64,000 bases of DNA from Pyxidicoccus trucidator (lineage in GTDB: Bacteria > Myxococcota > Myxococcia > Myxococcales > Myxococcaceae), in NCBI RefSeq assembly GCF_010894435.1, contig NZ_JAAIXZ010000016.1:186001-250000 (forward strand), written 5' to 3'. The notes under the pieces were generated by a model. The model was not told where the DNA came from and searched no databases. It saw only the letters and a list, made by a program, of their open reading frames with translations. Positions 1-8,489 of the stretch are shown piece by piece. The position numbers and the translations under genes were made by a program. How positions within the stretch are numbered: position 1 is the stretch's first letter; every line of letters begins with the position of its first letter.

Positions 1-1320
1 GCGCAGCACCTCCCGCGCCGTGTCGAGCATGATTGCGCCGCCCCGTCCGGACGTGACCCGCCCGAGGACGAGCACGTGACGGAAGTCATAGACACTCGCG
101 AGGTGGCCCAGCGCATAGCCCAGATAGGCGCCGAGCGTGAGGTACACGTCCACGGCCCGCTCATCGCCCTTCAGCATCAACTCCTGCAACTGCCTCAGCC
201 GCGCTGGGAGCGGCAGCTCGCCGGGGACGGTGATGCCGGCCGGTCCGAGCAGCCTCCCCACGGCCTGCTGCGAGAGGTACTGCACGCAGCAGCCCTCGTC
301 GCCCGACCACTCGTCGCGCGGGGCACCGGCGCGGTAGTCCATGGGGATGAAGGCAATCTCGTTGAGCCAGGGGGTGACGCACTTCTCACCGGTGACGTAG
401 CCGCCCGCGGTGCTGGTGCCGAGCGCGATTCCCAGCACGCCACCACCGTCGTCGATGGACATGGAGCCGAGCAGCGCGGCGACGTCCCCGTCGTTGACCA
501 CGTCGAACGGGACGTCGTTCCAGGCGTGGCGGAGGTCGAGGAAGATGTTCCTCACCCGCTGCTCGAAGAGCTCGGGCGGGATGCCGCGGAACAGCGAGGA
601 GAAGCGGACCTGGTTGTCGACGTAAACGCCCGCGGCGCTGCCGCCGATGGCGTCAACCCGAGGGAGGTGCTGCGCCGCGCGGCGCAGCGAGTCCATGATG
701 CCGTCCCAGTGATACCGGGGGTCCGGCTGGTGGTACGGGTCCCACTCCACCTCCTCGCTCCAGACCACGTGGCCGTCGATGATGGCGGCCACCTTGCGGT
801 CGCTACCTCCCAGGTCGAAGCCGATGCGGCAGCCGTCGAGGTGGCCGCCCAGCGAGGTGCTGCCCGAGCGCGCCGGCGGCAACTCGCGTGCCGCCACCAC
901 TTCGATGGGATGACCGTAGACGCTCTCGCCGACGATGCGCGAGTCGAAGCGACCCGTCGGACTCTCTCGGAAGTGCGCGCGAAGTTCCGCGACCAGTGGA
1001 GCGGGCGCGTCGAGGTGGATGCGATAGCCGCCGCGCGCCCAGAGTGAGAGCTTGACCAGTCGCTCGAGCATCCTGAAGTTCGCGGTGGCGAGGGCATCGC
1101 CCGCCGGGAGCAGGTCCGCCGAGAAGCGTGAAACCGCGCCGTCCTTCTGCTCGAGGGCGAAGCGCACCTGCACCGGATGCCCGGTCTCTCTCGCGCGCTG
1201 CTGATAGGCACGCCAGGCGAGCGCGGCCGGGCGAAAGAGCGGATCGAGCACCGGCACGACCTTTGGCGCCAGGAGCGCCGAGTTCCAGTGGGCATCCACA
1301 ATCGCGGGGGGTGGGAGCAT
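1..1320 (-). CDS. ROK-family sugar kinase-like protein, 3' end beyond the window
   Basis: A minus-strand frame is open from an ATG at 1320 to the window edge (440 codons, no stop). Residues from about 175 carry an ATP-binding motif of the ROK/glucokinase type, FDLGGSDRKVAAIIDG. Further on come IGGSAAGVYV, VVNDGDVAALLG and GVLGIALGTSTAGGYV, which fit the sugar- and phosphate-binding blocks of the ASKHA fold. The first 170 or so residues are not part of a normal ROK kinase and form an N-terminal extension of unknown role. The likely reaction is ATP-dependent phosphorylation of a sugar or sugar-like substrate in the cytoplasm; the substrate cannot be named. The gene diverges from the lipoprotein gene at 1521. 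Family assignment is by motif only. Confidence 0.75.
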   Translation of the reverse strand, partial: MLPPPAIVDAHWNSALLAPKVVPVLDPLFRPAALAWRAYQQRARETGHPVQVRFALEQKDGAVSRFSADLLPAGDALATANFRMLERLVKLSLWARGGYRIHLDAPAPLVAELRAHFRESPTGRFDSRIVGESVYGHPIEVVAARELPPARSGSTSLGGHLDGCRIGFDLGGSDRKVAAIIDGHVVWSEEVEWDPYHQPDPRYHWDGIMDSLRRAAQHLPRVDAIGGSAAGVYVDNQVRFSSLFRGIPPELFEQRVRNIFLDLRHAWNDVPFDVVNDGDVAALLGSMSIDDGGGVLGIALGTSTAGGYVTGEKCVTPWLNEIAFIPMDYRAGAPRDEWSGDEGCCVQYLSQQAVGRLLGPAGITVPGELPLPARLRQLQELMLKGDERAVDVYLTLGAYLGYALGHLASVYDFRHVLVLGRVTSGRGGAIMLDTAREVLR

Positions 1321-1520
1321 GCCCCAAAGGTGGGGACCGCTGTCCGCCGGTTCAAGCTCGTGCGCGCACTGCCGGCCCTGCGAGCGGAGGCAAGAAGGCT
1401 GCTTTCCCTCGGACTTCCGGCAGGGGCCGCCGGGCGGGCGGGACTCGGCACCCTTCCGTGCCGAGCGCATTGTCAGAAGGCCGACGCCGCGCGCCTCGGC
1501 GCAAACCCAAGGAGACGCCC

Positions 1521-2105
1521 ATGCGGCTGCCGCTTCGTATCGCTCCGTTCCTGCTGGGCCTGATGCTCGCCGCCTGCGCGGGCATCGAGGTCAACACCCA
1601 CTACGACCCCAAGGCCGTGCCGCAGCTCGAGAGCTTCCGCACCTACGCCTGGCTGCCGCAGCCGGAGGGCAAGGACCCGCGCGTCTACAACGACATCATC
1701 GACTCCTACATCCGGCAGGCAGTGGACCAGGAGCTGCAGGGACGCGGCTACCAGCAGGTGGACGCGAACGCCAATCCGGACTTCCGCATCGGGTGGCAGG
1801 GCGCCATCGACTCGAAGGTGGACGTGAACACGGTGAACTCCTACTACGGCTACGGCTGGGACCCGATGTGGAACCCCTACTATGGGGGGGGCTACGGGTA
1901 CGGGGCGCCGTCCACCTACGTGCACGAGTACGAAGAGGGCACCATCATCCTCGACATGGTGGCCGCGAAGGAGAACAAGCTCGTCTGGCGCGGCACGGCC
2001 CAGGCGGAGGTGAACGAGAACCCGTCCGCGTCACACACCCAGAAGCGCATCGGCGAGGCCGTGGACGAGATGCTGGCGCGCTTCCCGCCCAAGGCCGGGG
2101 AGTGA
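1521..2105 (+). CDS. DUF4136-type lipoprotein
   Basis: This encodes 194 residues. The start at 1521 follows an AAGGAG ribosome site at about 1509. The N-terminus is a lipoprotein signal ending in LMLAACAG, so the mature protein should begin with a lipidated Cys. The body has the DUF4136 pattern: a YDPKAVPQLESFRTYAWLP block near the start, DELQGRGY-like and FRIGWQG blocks in the middle, a Tyr/Gly-rich loop, EGTIILDMV, LVWRGTAQAEV, and a C-terminal helix ending in MLARFPPK. The family is envelope-associated with no known activity. An open frame runs upstream of 1521 but has no ribosome site and would bury the signal peptide. Confidence 0.85.
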   Translation: MRLPLRIAPFLLGLMLAACAGIEVNTHYDPKAVPQLESFRTYAWLPQPEGKDPRVYNDIIDSYIRQAVDQELQGRGYQQVDANANPDFRIGWQGAIDSKVDVNTVNSYYGYGWDPMWNPYYGGGYGYGAPSTYVHEYEEGTIILDMVAAKENKLVWRGTAQAEVNENPSASHTQKRIGEAVDEMLARFPPKAGE

Positions 2106-2323
2106 GCGCGTCACCGCCCGCCCCTCCCCGGTGGCCGGCGGGCGCGTTGCGCGCCTGACGCCTTCGTGACTGGAGTTCAGCTGCAACGACATGACAACGG
2201 GCGCCGGGTCGGAAATGGACTCACGCCCCCCTGCCCGGCCCACCCCGGTGGGACGGTGTGCGGACAGGCGGCCCGTCCCCACGCTCCCGGCACCACGCAG
2301 ACTGGTGTCACAAGGAGATTGTC

Positions 2324-3046
2324 ATGCGGTTACACACTTTGCTTCCCCTCGCCCTGCTGGCGCTCACGGTGCCTCGGGGCGCGAGTGCCCAGACGACGTC
2401 TGGCACGGACGCGGCCATGGTGGGCTTCGAAACGCAGAGCAGTGAGGGTCCCGAGCGGCACTTCATGTTCAACGCGGGCGGCGGCGTCTCCTTCCCCATC
2501 TCCGACGCGGGGGACCGCTTCAAGACGGGCGGCGGCTTCCAGCTGGGCGCCGGCTTCCAGTTCAAGAGGAACCTCGGCGTCATGGCCGAGTACTATTTCA
2601 GCGGCCATGACATCCAGGCGGACGTGCTCACCGGGACAGGCATCGACGGCAACCACTACATGCAGTACGGCAGCGTCAACGCCGTCTGGAATGTGATGCC
2701 CCGCAGCCCCATCGGCTTCTACCTCATCGCCGGGCCAGGCCTGTACTACCGCAGGGTGGAGCTGACAGAGGTTGCGGGCGTCGCGGCCGTCCCGTACTGC
2801 GACCCGTGGCTGTACTACTGCACCACGAGCGTGGTGCCAGTGACGGAGATTCTCGGCTCGCGCAGCAGCACGGACTTCGGTCTCAGCGGCGGTGTCGGCG
2901 TCACCCTGAAAGTCTATGGAGACCTCCGCCTCTACGTGGAGGGCCGCTACCACTACATCTTCGGCCCGAGCTTCGACCTTCCGGAAGGCGGCTCGCGCAA
3001 GGCCGACGGCCAGTACATCCCGGTCAACTTCGGCATCCGCTACTGA
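2324..3046 (+). CDS. outer-membrane beta-barrel protein
   Basis: This encodes 240 residues. The start at 2324 follows AAGGAG (2312-2317). A Sec signal peptide ends near GASAQ. The mature protein alternates polar and hydrophobic residues and is rich in Gly and aromatics (FMFNAGGGVSFP, FQLGAGFQFKRNLGVMAEYY, LYVEGRYHYIFG) and ends in an aromatic residue (NFGIRY), the typical signature of a small 8- to 10-stranded outer-membrane barrel. A two-Cys loop (YCDPWLYYC) lies mid-protein. Longer in-frame starts upstream would place 22 residues before the signal peptide and lack a ribosome site. The cargo or partner is unknown. Confidence 0.8.
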   Translation: MRLHTLLPLALLALTVPRGASAQTTSGTDAAMVGFETQSSEGPERHFMFNAGGGVSFPISDAGDRFKTGGGFQLGAGFQFKRNLGVMAEYYFSGHDIQADVLTGTGIDGNHYMQYGSVNAVWNVMPRSPIGFYLIAGPGLYYRRVELTEVAGVAAVPYCDPWLYYCTTSVVPVTEILGSRSSTDFGLSGGVGVTLKVYGDLRLYVEGRYHYIFGPSFDLPEGGSRKADGQYIPVNFGIRY

Positions 3047-3068
3047 AGGTGCGCGAGCGGCGGGAGGC

Positions 3069-3093
3069 GGACGCCCGGCGGGCGCGGGCGTCC
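3069..3093 (+). terminator. stem-loop after the beta-barrel gene
   Basis: An 8-bp perfect stem (GGACGCCC with GGGCGTCC) and a 9-nt loop lie 23 bp after the stop of the barrel gene. There is no T-run, so it is at best a weak or Rho-assisted terminator. The rest of the 335-bp gap up to 3382 shows no gene I can support. Confidence 0.4.
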
Positions 3094-3381
3094 ACTTCCA
3101 GCTCGTCCGCTGAATCGCGCGGGCTCGGCGGGGGCCATCCCAGACATGTCGGTGCCCGGCTCGCGCGTGTTCAGCAAGACCTTCGGGCGCGTCGTCCTGC
3201 CCCTGGAGGCGCAGGGCACTGTCCACCGCGGACATGGCGCTCGTACCGGAGGCTGCGTGACTTGCCTCGCGTGCTCCCTCGCCCCATACCTTGATGACTG
3301 TCCGGCCGCATCCCGCCCCCCACCTCGTTAGCCCCGCCGGCTGCCCGCCCCGACGACTCGGGCAGCGGAGGAGGAGCAACG

Positions 3382-4332
3382 ATGGAATCGCCAGGCAAGG
3401 CCCGGCTTCGCGGTGGACTGCTGCTGGCGCTGGGACTGTGCACGCTGGGCGGCGTCCTCTCCGCCGTGGCCGGCTGTGTCACTGCCGCCACCCCTGGCCC
3501 CCCCGTCGTCGCCACCCACAGGGAAGGTGGCCTCGTGCTCTCCCCGAAGCCGCTCTACGGGAAGTTCGTCTGGCATGACCTCGTCACGGAGAACCCCGCC
3601 GCCGTCAAACGCTTCTACACCCAGTTGCTGGGCTGGGAGTTCCAGGACGTGCAGGGCAGCAAGCGCCCCTACTCGCTCATCAAGGCGGAGGGGCGCTTCA
3701 TCGGCGGCATCGTCCAGCCCACCGGCGTCGGCAAGGGCGGGTACTCGCAGTGGCTCGGCTACCTCTCCGTGCCCGACGTGGACCGCGCGGTGAGCCAGAT
3801 TCGCGCGGCCGGCGGCAAGGCCCTGGTGGGGCCGGAGGACGTGCAGAACATCGGCCGGGCCGCGGTGGTGGCGGACCCGCAGGGGGCTCCGGTGGGCCTC
3901 GTGCGCTCGGAGCCAGGGGACCCGGCCGACATGGGCCTGCCCCAGGCCGGGCAGATTCTGTGGATGGAGTACCTGGCCGATGACGCCGTCGCGGCCGTGG
4001 ACTTCTACAAAGGGCTGCTCAGCTACGCGGTGGAGGAGCGGAACCAGCGCGGCGGTCTCTATTACGTCCTCAAGGGGGGGGAGCACCCCCGCGCCGGTAT
4101 CCTGCGCAAGCCCGTGGAGCGCGTGAAGCCCAACTGGCTCACCTACGTCCGGGTGGATGACCCGGCGGCGGTCGCCGCGCGGGCGGAGCAGCTCGGCGGC
4201 CGCGTGCTGATGGCGCCCCGGCCCGACGTGCGGGGAGGCTCGCTGGCGCTCATCGCCGACCCGAGCGGGGCGGTGCTCGCCCTGCAGCGCTTCCCGTTCG
4301 AGGACACCGGGACTCCGGCGGCCTCCAAGTGA
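3382..4332 (+). CDS. lipoprotein with two VOC (glyoxalase-fold) domains
   Basis: This encodes 316 residues. The start at 3382 follows a purine-rich GGAGGAGCAACG. A lipoprotein signal ends with AVAGC, and the lipidated Cys is followed by a short linker. Two VOC repeats follow: the first opens with GKFVWHDLVTENPAAVKRFY (about residues 54-73), the second with ILWMEYLADDAVAAVDFYKG (about 193-212). Each ends in a block of the form AVVADPQGAPVGL or ALIADPSGAVLAL. Paired VOC modules bind small molecules or metals, and many are annotated as glyoxalase or bleomycin-resistance proteins. An exported lipidated member is unusual, and its ligand is unknown. A small lipoprotein gene follows 23 bp downstream, probably in one transcript. 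Confidence 0.85.
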   Translation: MESPGKARLRGGLLLALGLCTLGGVLSAVAGCVTAATPGPPVVATHREGGLVLSPKPLYGKFVWHDLVTENPAAVKRFYTQLLGWEFQDVQGSKRPYSLIKAEGRFIGGIVQPTGVGKGGYSQWLGYLSVPDVDRAVSQIRAAGGKALVGPEDVQNIGRAAVVADPQGAPVGLVRSEPGDPADMGLPQAGQILWMEYLADDAVAAVDFYKGLLSYAVEERNQRGGLYYVLKGGEHPRAGILRKPVERVKPNWLTYVRVDDPAAVAARAEQLGGRVLMAPRPDVRGGSLALIADPSGAVLALQRFPFEDTGTPAASK

Positions 4333-4355
4333 TTGCCTTTCGAGGAGAACGCCCC

Positions 4356-4541
4356 ATGTCCCTGCGCAAGTCCCTCCGTCACGCCGCGTGGCTCGTGCTG
4401 CTCGGCGGCGCCCTGATGACCTCCGCCTGTGCGAATGCCCAGGTCGGCGTGGGCCTCGGCGTCGCGGTGCCCGCGCCCTGGGGAGGGGTGACCGTGGGCA
4501 CCTCCACCGGCTGGTATGGTGGCCCGCACTGGTATCCCTGA
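4356..4541 (+). CDS. small putative lipoprotein
   Basis: This encodes 61 residues. The start at 4356 follows CGAGGAGAACGCCCC. A positively charged N-terminus (MSLRKSLR) and hydrophobic core lead to a lipobox-like MTSAC, giving a mature peptide of about 36 residues. That peptide is rich in Gly, Val and Trp and ends in GGPHWYP. It resembles the short Gly/aromatic lipoproteins found next to envelope genes in proteobacteria; no function is known. It is probably co-transcribed with the VOC lipoprotein upstream. Confidence 0.65.
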   Translation: MSLRKSLRHAAWLVLLGGALMTSACANAQVGVGLGVAVPAPWGGVTVGTSTGWYGGPHWYP

Positions 4542-4693
4542 GCCGTGCCTGGGACAAGCGCATCGCATGAAAGGCGACGCAGGAGGTGACCCGGGAGCGG
4601 CGGTTGCCTCGCGCCGCGCTGGCACCCAAGTTGGCGCGATGAGCCAGTGCGGGGGTGGACTGCCGGCCTGGCGTTCTTGCGGGAGGGCGTGCC

Positions 4694-6238
4694 ATGGCGA
4701 GTGCGGTGCCTGCTTACGCGGAGTGGTTCAATCTGGAGCGTCGGATTCGCGCGCTCGTCCCCGAGGCCTTCGCCCCTTCGGGCCGGGTGCTCAACCTCGT
4801 CGGAGGCGCCTGGGGCCATCCGGGGAAGGGCAAGCCCTACCTGTCTCCGGTGGACGGCACCGTGCTGGGGCACCTGCCCATGGTGGATGCCAACACCGCG
4901 AGGACCGCCGCGAGCGCCGCCGCGGTGGAGGCCCGGGCCTGGGCCCATGAAGACCTCGACGTCCGCCGGGAGCGTGTCTCGCAGTGCCTGGCCCTGCTGC
5001 GTGAGCAGCGTGAGCTGCTGGCCCTCATCCTGGCCTGGGAGATTGGCAAGCCCGTGCCACAGGCGCGCGTCAGCGTGGACCGCTGTATCAGCGGCGTGGA
5101 GTGGTACGTCTCCCAAATCGAGCCGATGCTGAATGGCCGCCGGCCGCTGGGGCTCATCTCCAACATCGCCTCCTGGAACTACCCGCTGTCCGTGCTGGTC
5201 CATGCCGTGCTGGTCCAGGTCCTCGCGGGCAACAGCGCCATCGCGAAGACGCCCACGGATGGGGGCCTCTATTCGCTGACGCTCTGCATGGCGTTCGCAC
5301 GCCGCTGCGGGCTGCCCGTCTCGCTCATCAGCGGCTCCGGCGGGCAGCTCAGCGACGCGCTGGTGCGCAATCCGGAGATCGCCTGCCTGTCCTTCGTGGG
5401 TGGCAAGGCGAACGGGCGAGACATCGCCGCCAGCCTCTATGACCGCAACAAGCGCTACATGCTGGAGATGGAGGGGGTGAACGCCTACGGCATCTGGCAC
5501 TTCAGCGACTGGGAAGGCCTGGCGAAGCAGCTCAAGAAGGGCTTCGAGTACGGCAAGCAGCGCTGCACGGCCTACCCGCGCTTCGTGGTGGAGCGCAGCC
5601 TCATGCCGCGCTTCCTGGAGACGTACCTGCCCGTCGTCTCCGCCCTGAAGGTGGGCCATCCTTTGCTGGCCGAGTCGCCCGACGGAGTGCCTCCCACGCT
5701 CGACTTCGGACCGCTCATCAACAGCCAGAAGGTGGAGGAGCTGCACGGGTTGATGAGCGAGGCGGAGGCACACGGCGCCGTGCCCCTCTTCGCCGGGCGC
5801 CTGGAGCCGGAGCGCTTCCTGCCGGAGCAGGACGTGTCCGCGTACCTGGCCCCGCACGCGCTGCTGCACGTGCCGCGCAACTGCAAGCTCTACCACGGCG
5901 AGCCGTTCGGCCCCGTGGACACGCTGGTGGTCGTGGACAGCGAGGAGGAGCTCGTCGCCGAGATGAATGTGTCCAACGGCTCGCTGGTGGCCTCCATCGC
6001 CTGCGACGAGCCCGACACCTGCCGCCGCATCGCCAGCGAGCTGCGGGCCTTCAAGGTGGGGCACAACCTGCAGCGCTCGCGCGGGGACCGGGAAGAAGTG
6101 TTCGGCGGCATTGGCGGCTCGTGGAAGGGCTGCTTCGTGGGCGGACCGTTGCTGGTCCATGCCGTCACGGAGGGCGCTCCGGACGAGCGGCTGTACGGCA
6201 ACTTCCACGACTACACGCAGCTTCCGGACGGGCGCTGA
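4694..6238 (+). CDS. aldehyde dehydrogenase family protein
   Basis: This encodes 514 residues. The NAD(P)-dependent aldehyde dehydrogenase fold is recognisable from SNIASWNYPLSVLVH (about 156-170), LAGNSAIAKTP with the cofactor Lys near 185, the LEMEGVN block holding the general-base Glu (about 258), and KQRCTAYPR holding the nucleophilic Cys (about 291). All catalytic residues are present, so it should oxidise an aldehyde to the acid. LEMEG replaces the usual ELGG, and the C-terminus is divergent, so the substrate class is not clear. The start at 4694 follows GGGAGGGCGTGCC; another in-frame ATG at 4655 is possible but less well placed. The gene converges with the pyruvate kinase-like gene. 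Confidence 0.85.
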   Translation: MASAVPAYAEWFNLERRIRALVPEAFAPSGRVLNLVGGAWGHPGKGKPYLSPVDGTVLGHLPMVDANTARTAASAAAVEARAWAHEDLDVRRERVSQCLALLREQRELLALILAWEIGKPVPQARVSVDRCISGVEWYVSQIEPMLNGRRPLGLISNIASWNYPLSVLVHAVLVQVLAGNSAIAKTPTDGGLYSLTLCMAFARRCGLPVSLISGSGGQLSDALVRNPEIACLSFVGGKANGRDIAASLYDRNKRYMLEMEGVNAYGIWHFSDWEGLAKQLKKGFEYGKQRCTAYPRFVVERSLMPRFLETYLPVVSALKVGHPLLAESPDGVPPTLDFGPLINSQKVEELHGLMSEAEAHGAVPLFAGRLEPERFLPEQDVSAYLAPHALLHVPRNCKLYHGEPFGPVDTLVVVDSEEELVAEMNVSNGSLVASIACDEPDTCRRIASELRAFKVGHNLQRSRGDREEVFGGIGGSWKGCFVGGPLLVHAVTEGAPDERLYGNFHDYTQLPDGR

Positions 6239-6274
6239 CGCAGGCTCCGCGCCGCGGCAGCTCCTCGAGGCGTC

Positions 6275-8164
6275 TCAGGGGCTCGGGAGTCCGCCCATCA
6301 AGAGTGAAATCCTCAGGGGGCGGAAGAGATTCCGCTTCTTGAACTGGTGTTGCTCCATCTTCCGCAGAATCGCATCCAGGGTCCGGCAGGCGTCCACCAC
6401 ATGAGCGCCCTTGTTGAGCATGACGCACTCCGCCTGGACCGACATGGAGGCGTCCGTAATCTCCGCGCGGGAAGGAATGCCGGTCCGTGCCAGGGTATCG
6501 AGGACCTGCGTGGCCCAGACGACGGGCAGGTGCGCGGCCTCGGCGAACCACATGATTTCCTGCTGGAGCTCCGCCAGGCGCTCGAAGCCGATTTCGACGG
6601 CCAGGTCGCCCCGCGCAATCATGAGGCCGACGGGGGTGTGCCGCATGGCCTCCAGCAGCAGCCCGGGAAGCGATTGGAGCGCGCGAGCCGTCTCCAGCTT
6701 GACGATGATTCCCGGCATGTGCTGCCCAGCGACCGCGCGAATGGCGGCGAGGGCTTCTCGCAGGTCGCTCGGGGTGCGGATGAATGACACGCCCAGGACA
6801 TCCGCGAACTCCAGCACCCCCGGGAGCACCTCCAGGTCCTTGCGCGAGACGACGCATGCGCGCAGGTCGCTGTCCGGGAAGTTGACGCCCTTCTCCGCCC
6901 GGAGCTTGACGCGCTCCTTGAGCGTTCTCACCACCCGTGCAGTCACATGGCGCGCGTCGACCTCCTCGACCACCGCTTCCAGCTTGCCGTCGTCCAGGAG
7001 CACGCGCTGCCCTGGATTGAGCTGCAGCGTGACGCCCGCCATGTCCAGGCCAATCCTGGGCGGGACGTGCCACGCAGTCCCGTCGAGCGGCTCGCGCACC
7101 CCGGGCCGACCTTCCACGGCGTCCATCCACAGCTGGAAGCGGTCTCCGACGGACAGCTCGACGTAGCCGGGGCGCTGGGGGATGGCGCTGGGGAAGGCCC
7201 GGCCCTGCTCCTCGGCACCCCGCATCCAGACGAGCTCGGTCCGAGGCGTCAGGTAGCACGTCCTGTCGAGCTCGGCGAAGGCCAGGTGGGGCCCCACCTC
7301 GGTGATGCGGAAGTGCCGCTCCCGCTGGCGACTGTCCCAGGTCTGCACGGTGTCTCCGACACGCATGCCGTCGAGCCAGGCGTCGGGCACGCGGAGCGGA
7401 GGGGGGGCCTCCTCGGGAGTGGGCGAGACGGAGGCACTGGTGCCGAGCAGGGGGATGCGCAGCGCGCCGACCACGCGCCCCAGCGCGTCCTTGCGCGGGC
7501 GATACCGGAGGACGGCCGGGCCCGGGGAGACGTGCGTGGTGCGAATCTTCGGCCCCTCCAGGTCCACGAGGACGCGGACCGGGCGCTCCATGCGACGGGC
7601 GACCCGGCGCACCACCTCGGCCGTGCGGCGCCACACGCCGGGACTTCCGTGGGCGCTGTTGATGCGCAGGACGTTCATCCCCGCCCCGAGCAGGGCGGCG
7701 CACTCTTCCTCCGAGGGCGGCTCCTCGTCCCGAGCCGTCACCATGATGTACACGTGGCGCGACCGCGGCCGGGGGCCCAGGAGCGCTTCCGTGTGCTGGT
7801 GCAGGAGCCGCTCGGCCTCGACGCGGCGTAGCCCCCCGGGTGAGGGGACGGGCGGGGGGCCGGCGGGCTCCGGAGCGCCGCGCGCGAGGGAGTCCTCGAT
7901 GCGCTGGACGAGCTCGTGGAGGCTGGAGAGGACGGAGCCCTCGCTGCGTCCCAGGGAGGAGAGCCCCACCTCGCTCAGCTCCAGTTGGAGCCGGCGCAGC
8001 TCGAGCTGCCTCAGTGCCACGTAGGCGAGCAGGTTCTCCGCGCTCGCGCAGTAGCCGGGCTGCACGGCCGCGAGCGCGCCGAGGTTCGCCTCGACGAAGC
8101 CAGTGACATGCCGCTGGACCTTGAGCACTTCCGCATGGATGTCTTCGAGCTGCTGGCCTGCCAT
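6275..8164 (-). CDS. atypical pyruvate kinase with N-terminal extension
   Basis: This encodes 629 residues, against about 470 for ordinary pyruvate kinase. After a helical N-terminal part of about 135 residues comes the kinase core: AALLGAGMNVLRINSAHGS (about 157-175), DLEGPKIRT (about 201-209), then a long B-domain region, DDGKLEAVVEEVDARHVTA, VNFPDSDL, SRKDLEVL, IIVKLETARAL with the catalytic Lys, LMIARGDLAVE, and WATQVLDTLARTGIPSRAEITDA. It should transfer phosphate between phosphoenolpyruvate and ADP, although LET replaces the usual IE after the Lys. No separate C-terminal allosteric domain is seen. The start at 8164 has CGAGGGCCCC before it; an upstream in-frame ATG at 8269 lacks a ribosome site. 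Confidence 0.8.
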   Translation of the reverse strand: MAGQQLEDIHAEVLKVQRHVTGFVEANLGALAAVQPGYCASAENLLAYVALRQLELRRLQLELSEVGLSSLGRSEGSVLSSLHELVQRIEDSLARGAPEPAGPPPVPSPGGLRRVEAERLLHQHTEALLGPRPRSRHVYIMVTARDEEPPSEEECAALLGAGMNVLRINSAHGSPGVWRRTAEVVRRVARRMERPVRVLVDLEGPKIRTTHVSPGPAVLRYRPRKDALGRVVGALRIPLLGTSASVSPTPEEAPPPLRVPDAWLDGMRVGDTVQTWDSRQRERHFRITEVGPHLAFAELDRTCYLTPRTELVWMRGAEEQGRAFPSAIPQRPGYVELSVGDRFQLWMDAVEGRPGVREPLDGTAWHVPPRIGLDMAGVTLQLNPGQRVLLDDGKLEAVVEEVDARHVTARVVRTLKERVKLRAEKGVNFPDSDLRACVVSRKDLEVLPGVLEFADVLGVSFIRTPSDLREALAAIRAVAGQHMPGIIVKLETARALQSLPGLLLEAMRHTPVGLMIARGDLAVEIGFERLAELQQEIMWFAEAAHLPVVWATQVLDTLARTGIPSRAEITDASMSVQAECVMLNKGAHVVDACRTLDAILRKMEQHQFKKRNLFRPLRISLLMGGLPSP

Positions 8165-8303
8165 GGGGCCCTCGCGTCGAGGTTCTCGGCTTAAATTGCA
8201 GCCGAGGTGCCGGGAAGGCACCGCCGGGGTGGACCTTGCGCGGCGGCCGTGGCGGCGCGCCTGCGACAAAGCGCGCGCTGGCCCGGCTGGCTCAAGGCGC
8301 AGG

Positions 8304-8345
8304 GGCTGGTAACTCCGGTTACCAGCCGGTAGGCGGAGTTACCAG
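8304..8345. promoter_or_regulatory. two mutually exclusive hairpins in a divergent intergenic region
   Basis: Within the 325-bp gap between the pyruvate kinase-like gene and the protease gene, the segment 8306-8313 (CTGGTAAC) can pair in two ways. A 10-bp stem forms from GGCTGGTAAC (8304-8313) and GTTACCAGCC (8318-8327) around a TCCG loop. A 12-bp stem forms from CTGGTAACTCCG (8306-8317) and CGGAGTTACCAG (8334-8345). Both are perfect. Read as DNA it is one GGTAAC half-site and two GTTACC half-sites, so a protein operator is equally possible. A further stem (ACCCCC/GGGGGT) lies at 8382-8402. Nothing else in the gap looks like a gene. Confidence 0.5.
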
Positions 8346-8489
8346 GCGCCCTGGCCTGGAGCCCTCCCAGAGGCCCGTGGAACCCCCTGAAATCACGGGG
8401 GTCCGTGCGCGAGGCCCGACGCGGTTCGGCCGGCACGGGAGATGCTCTGGTGTCGGAACGTCGCCTACCTCAGACCCCAGAGGCTCCCC

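Noticed and set aside
76..1047. A 323-codon plus-strand frame opposite the ROK-like gene
   Set aside because: The minus-strand frame has clear kinase motifs; this one is its antisense shadow.
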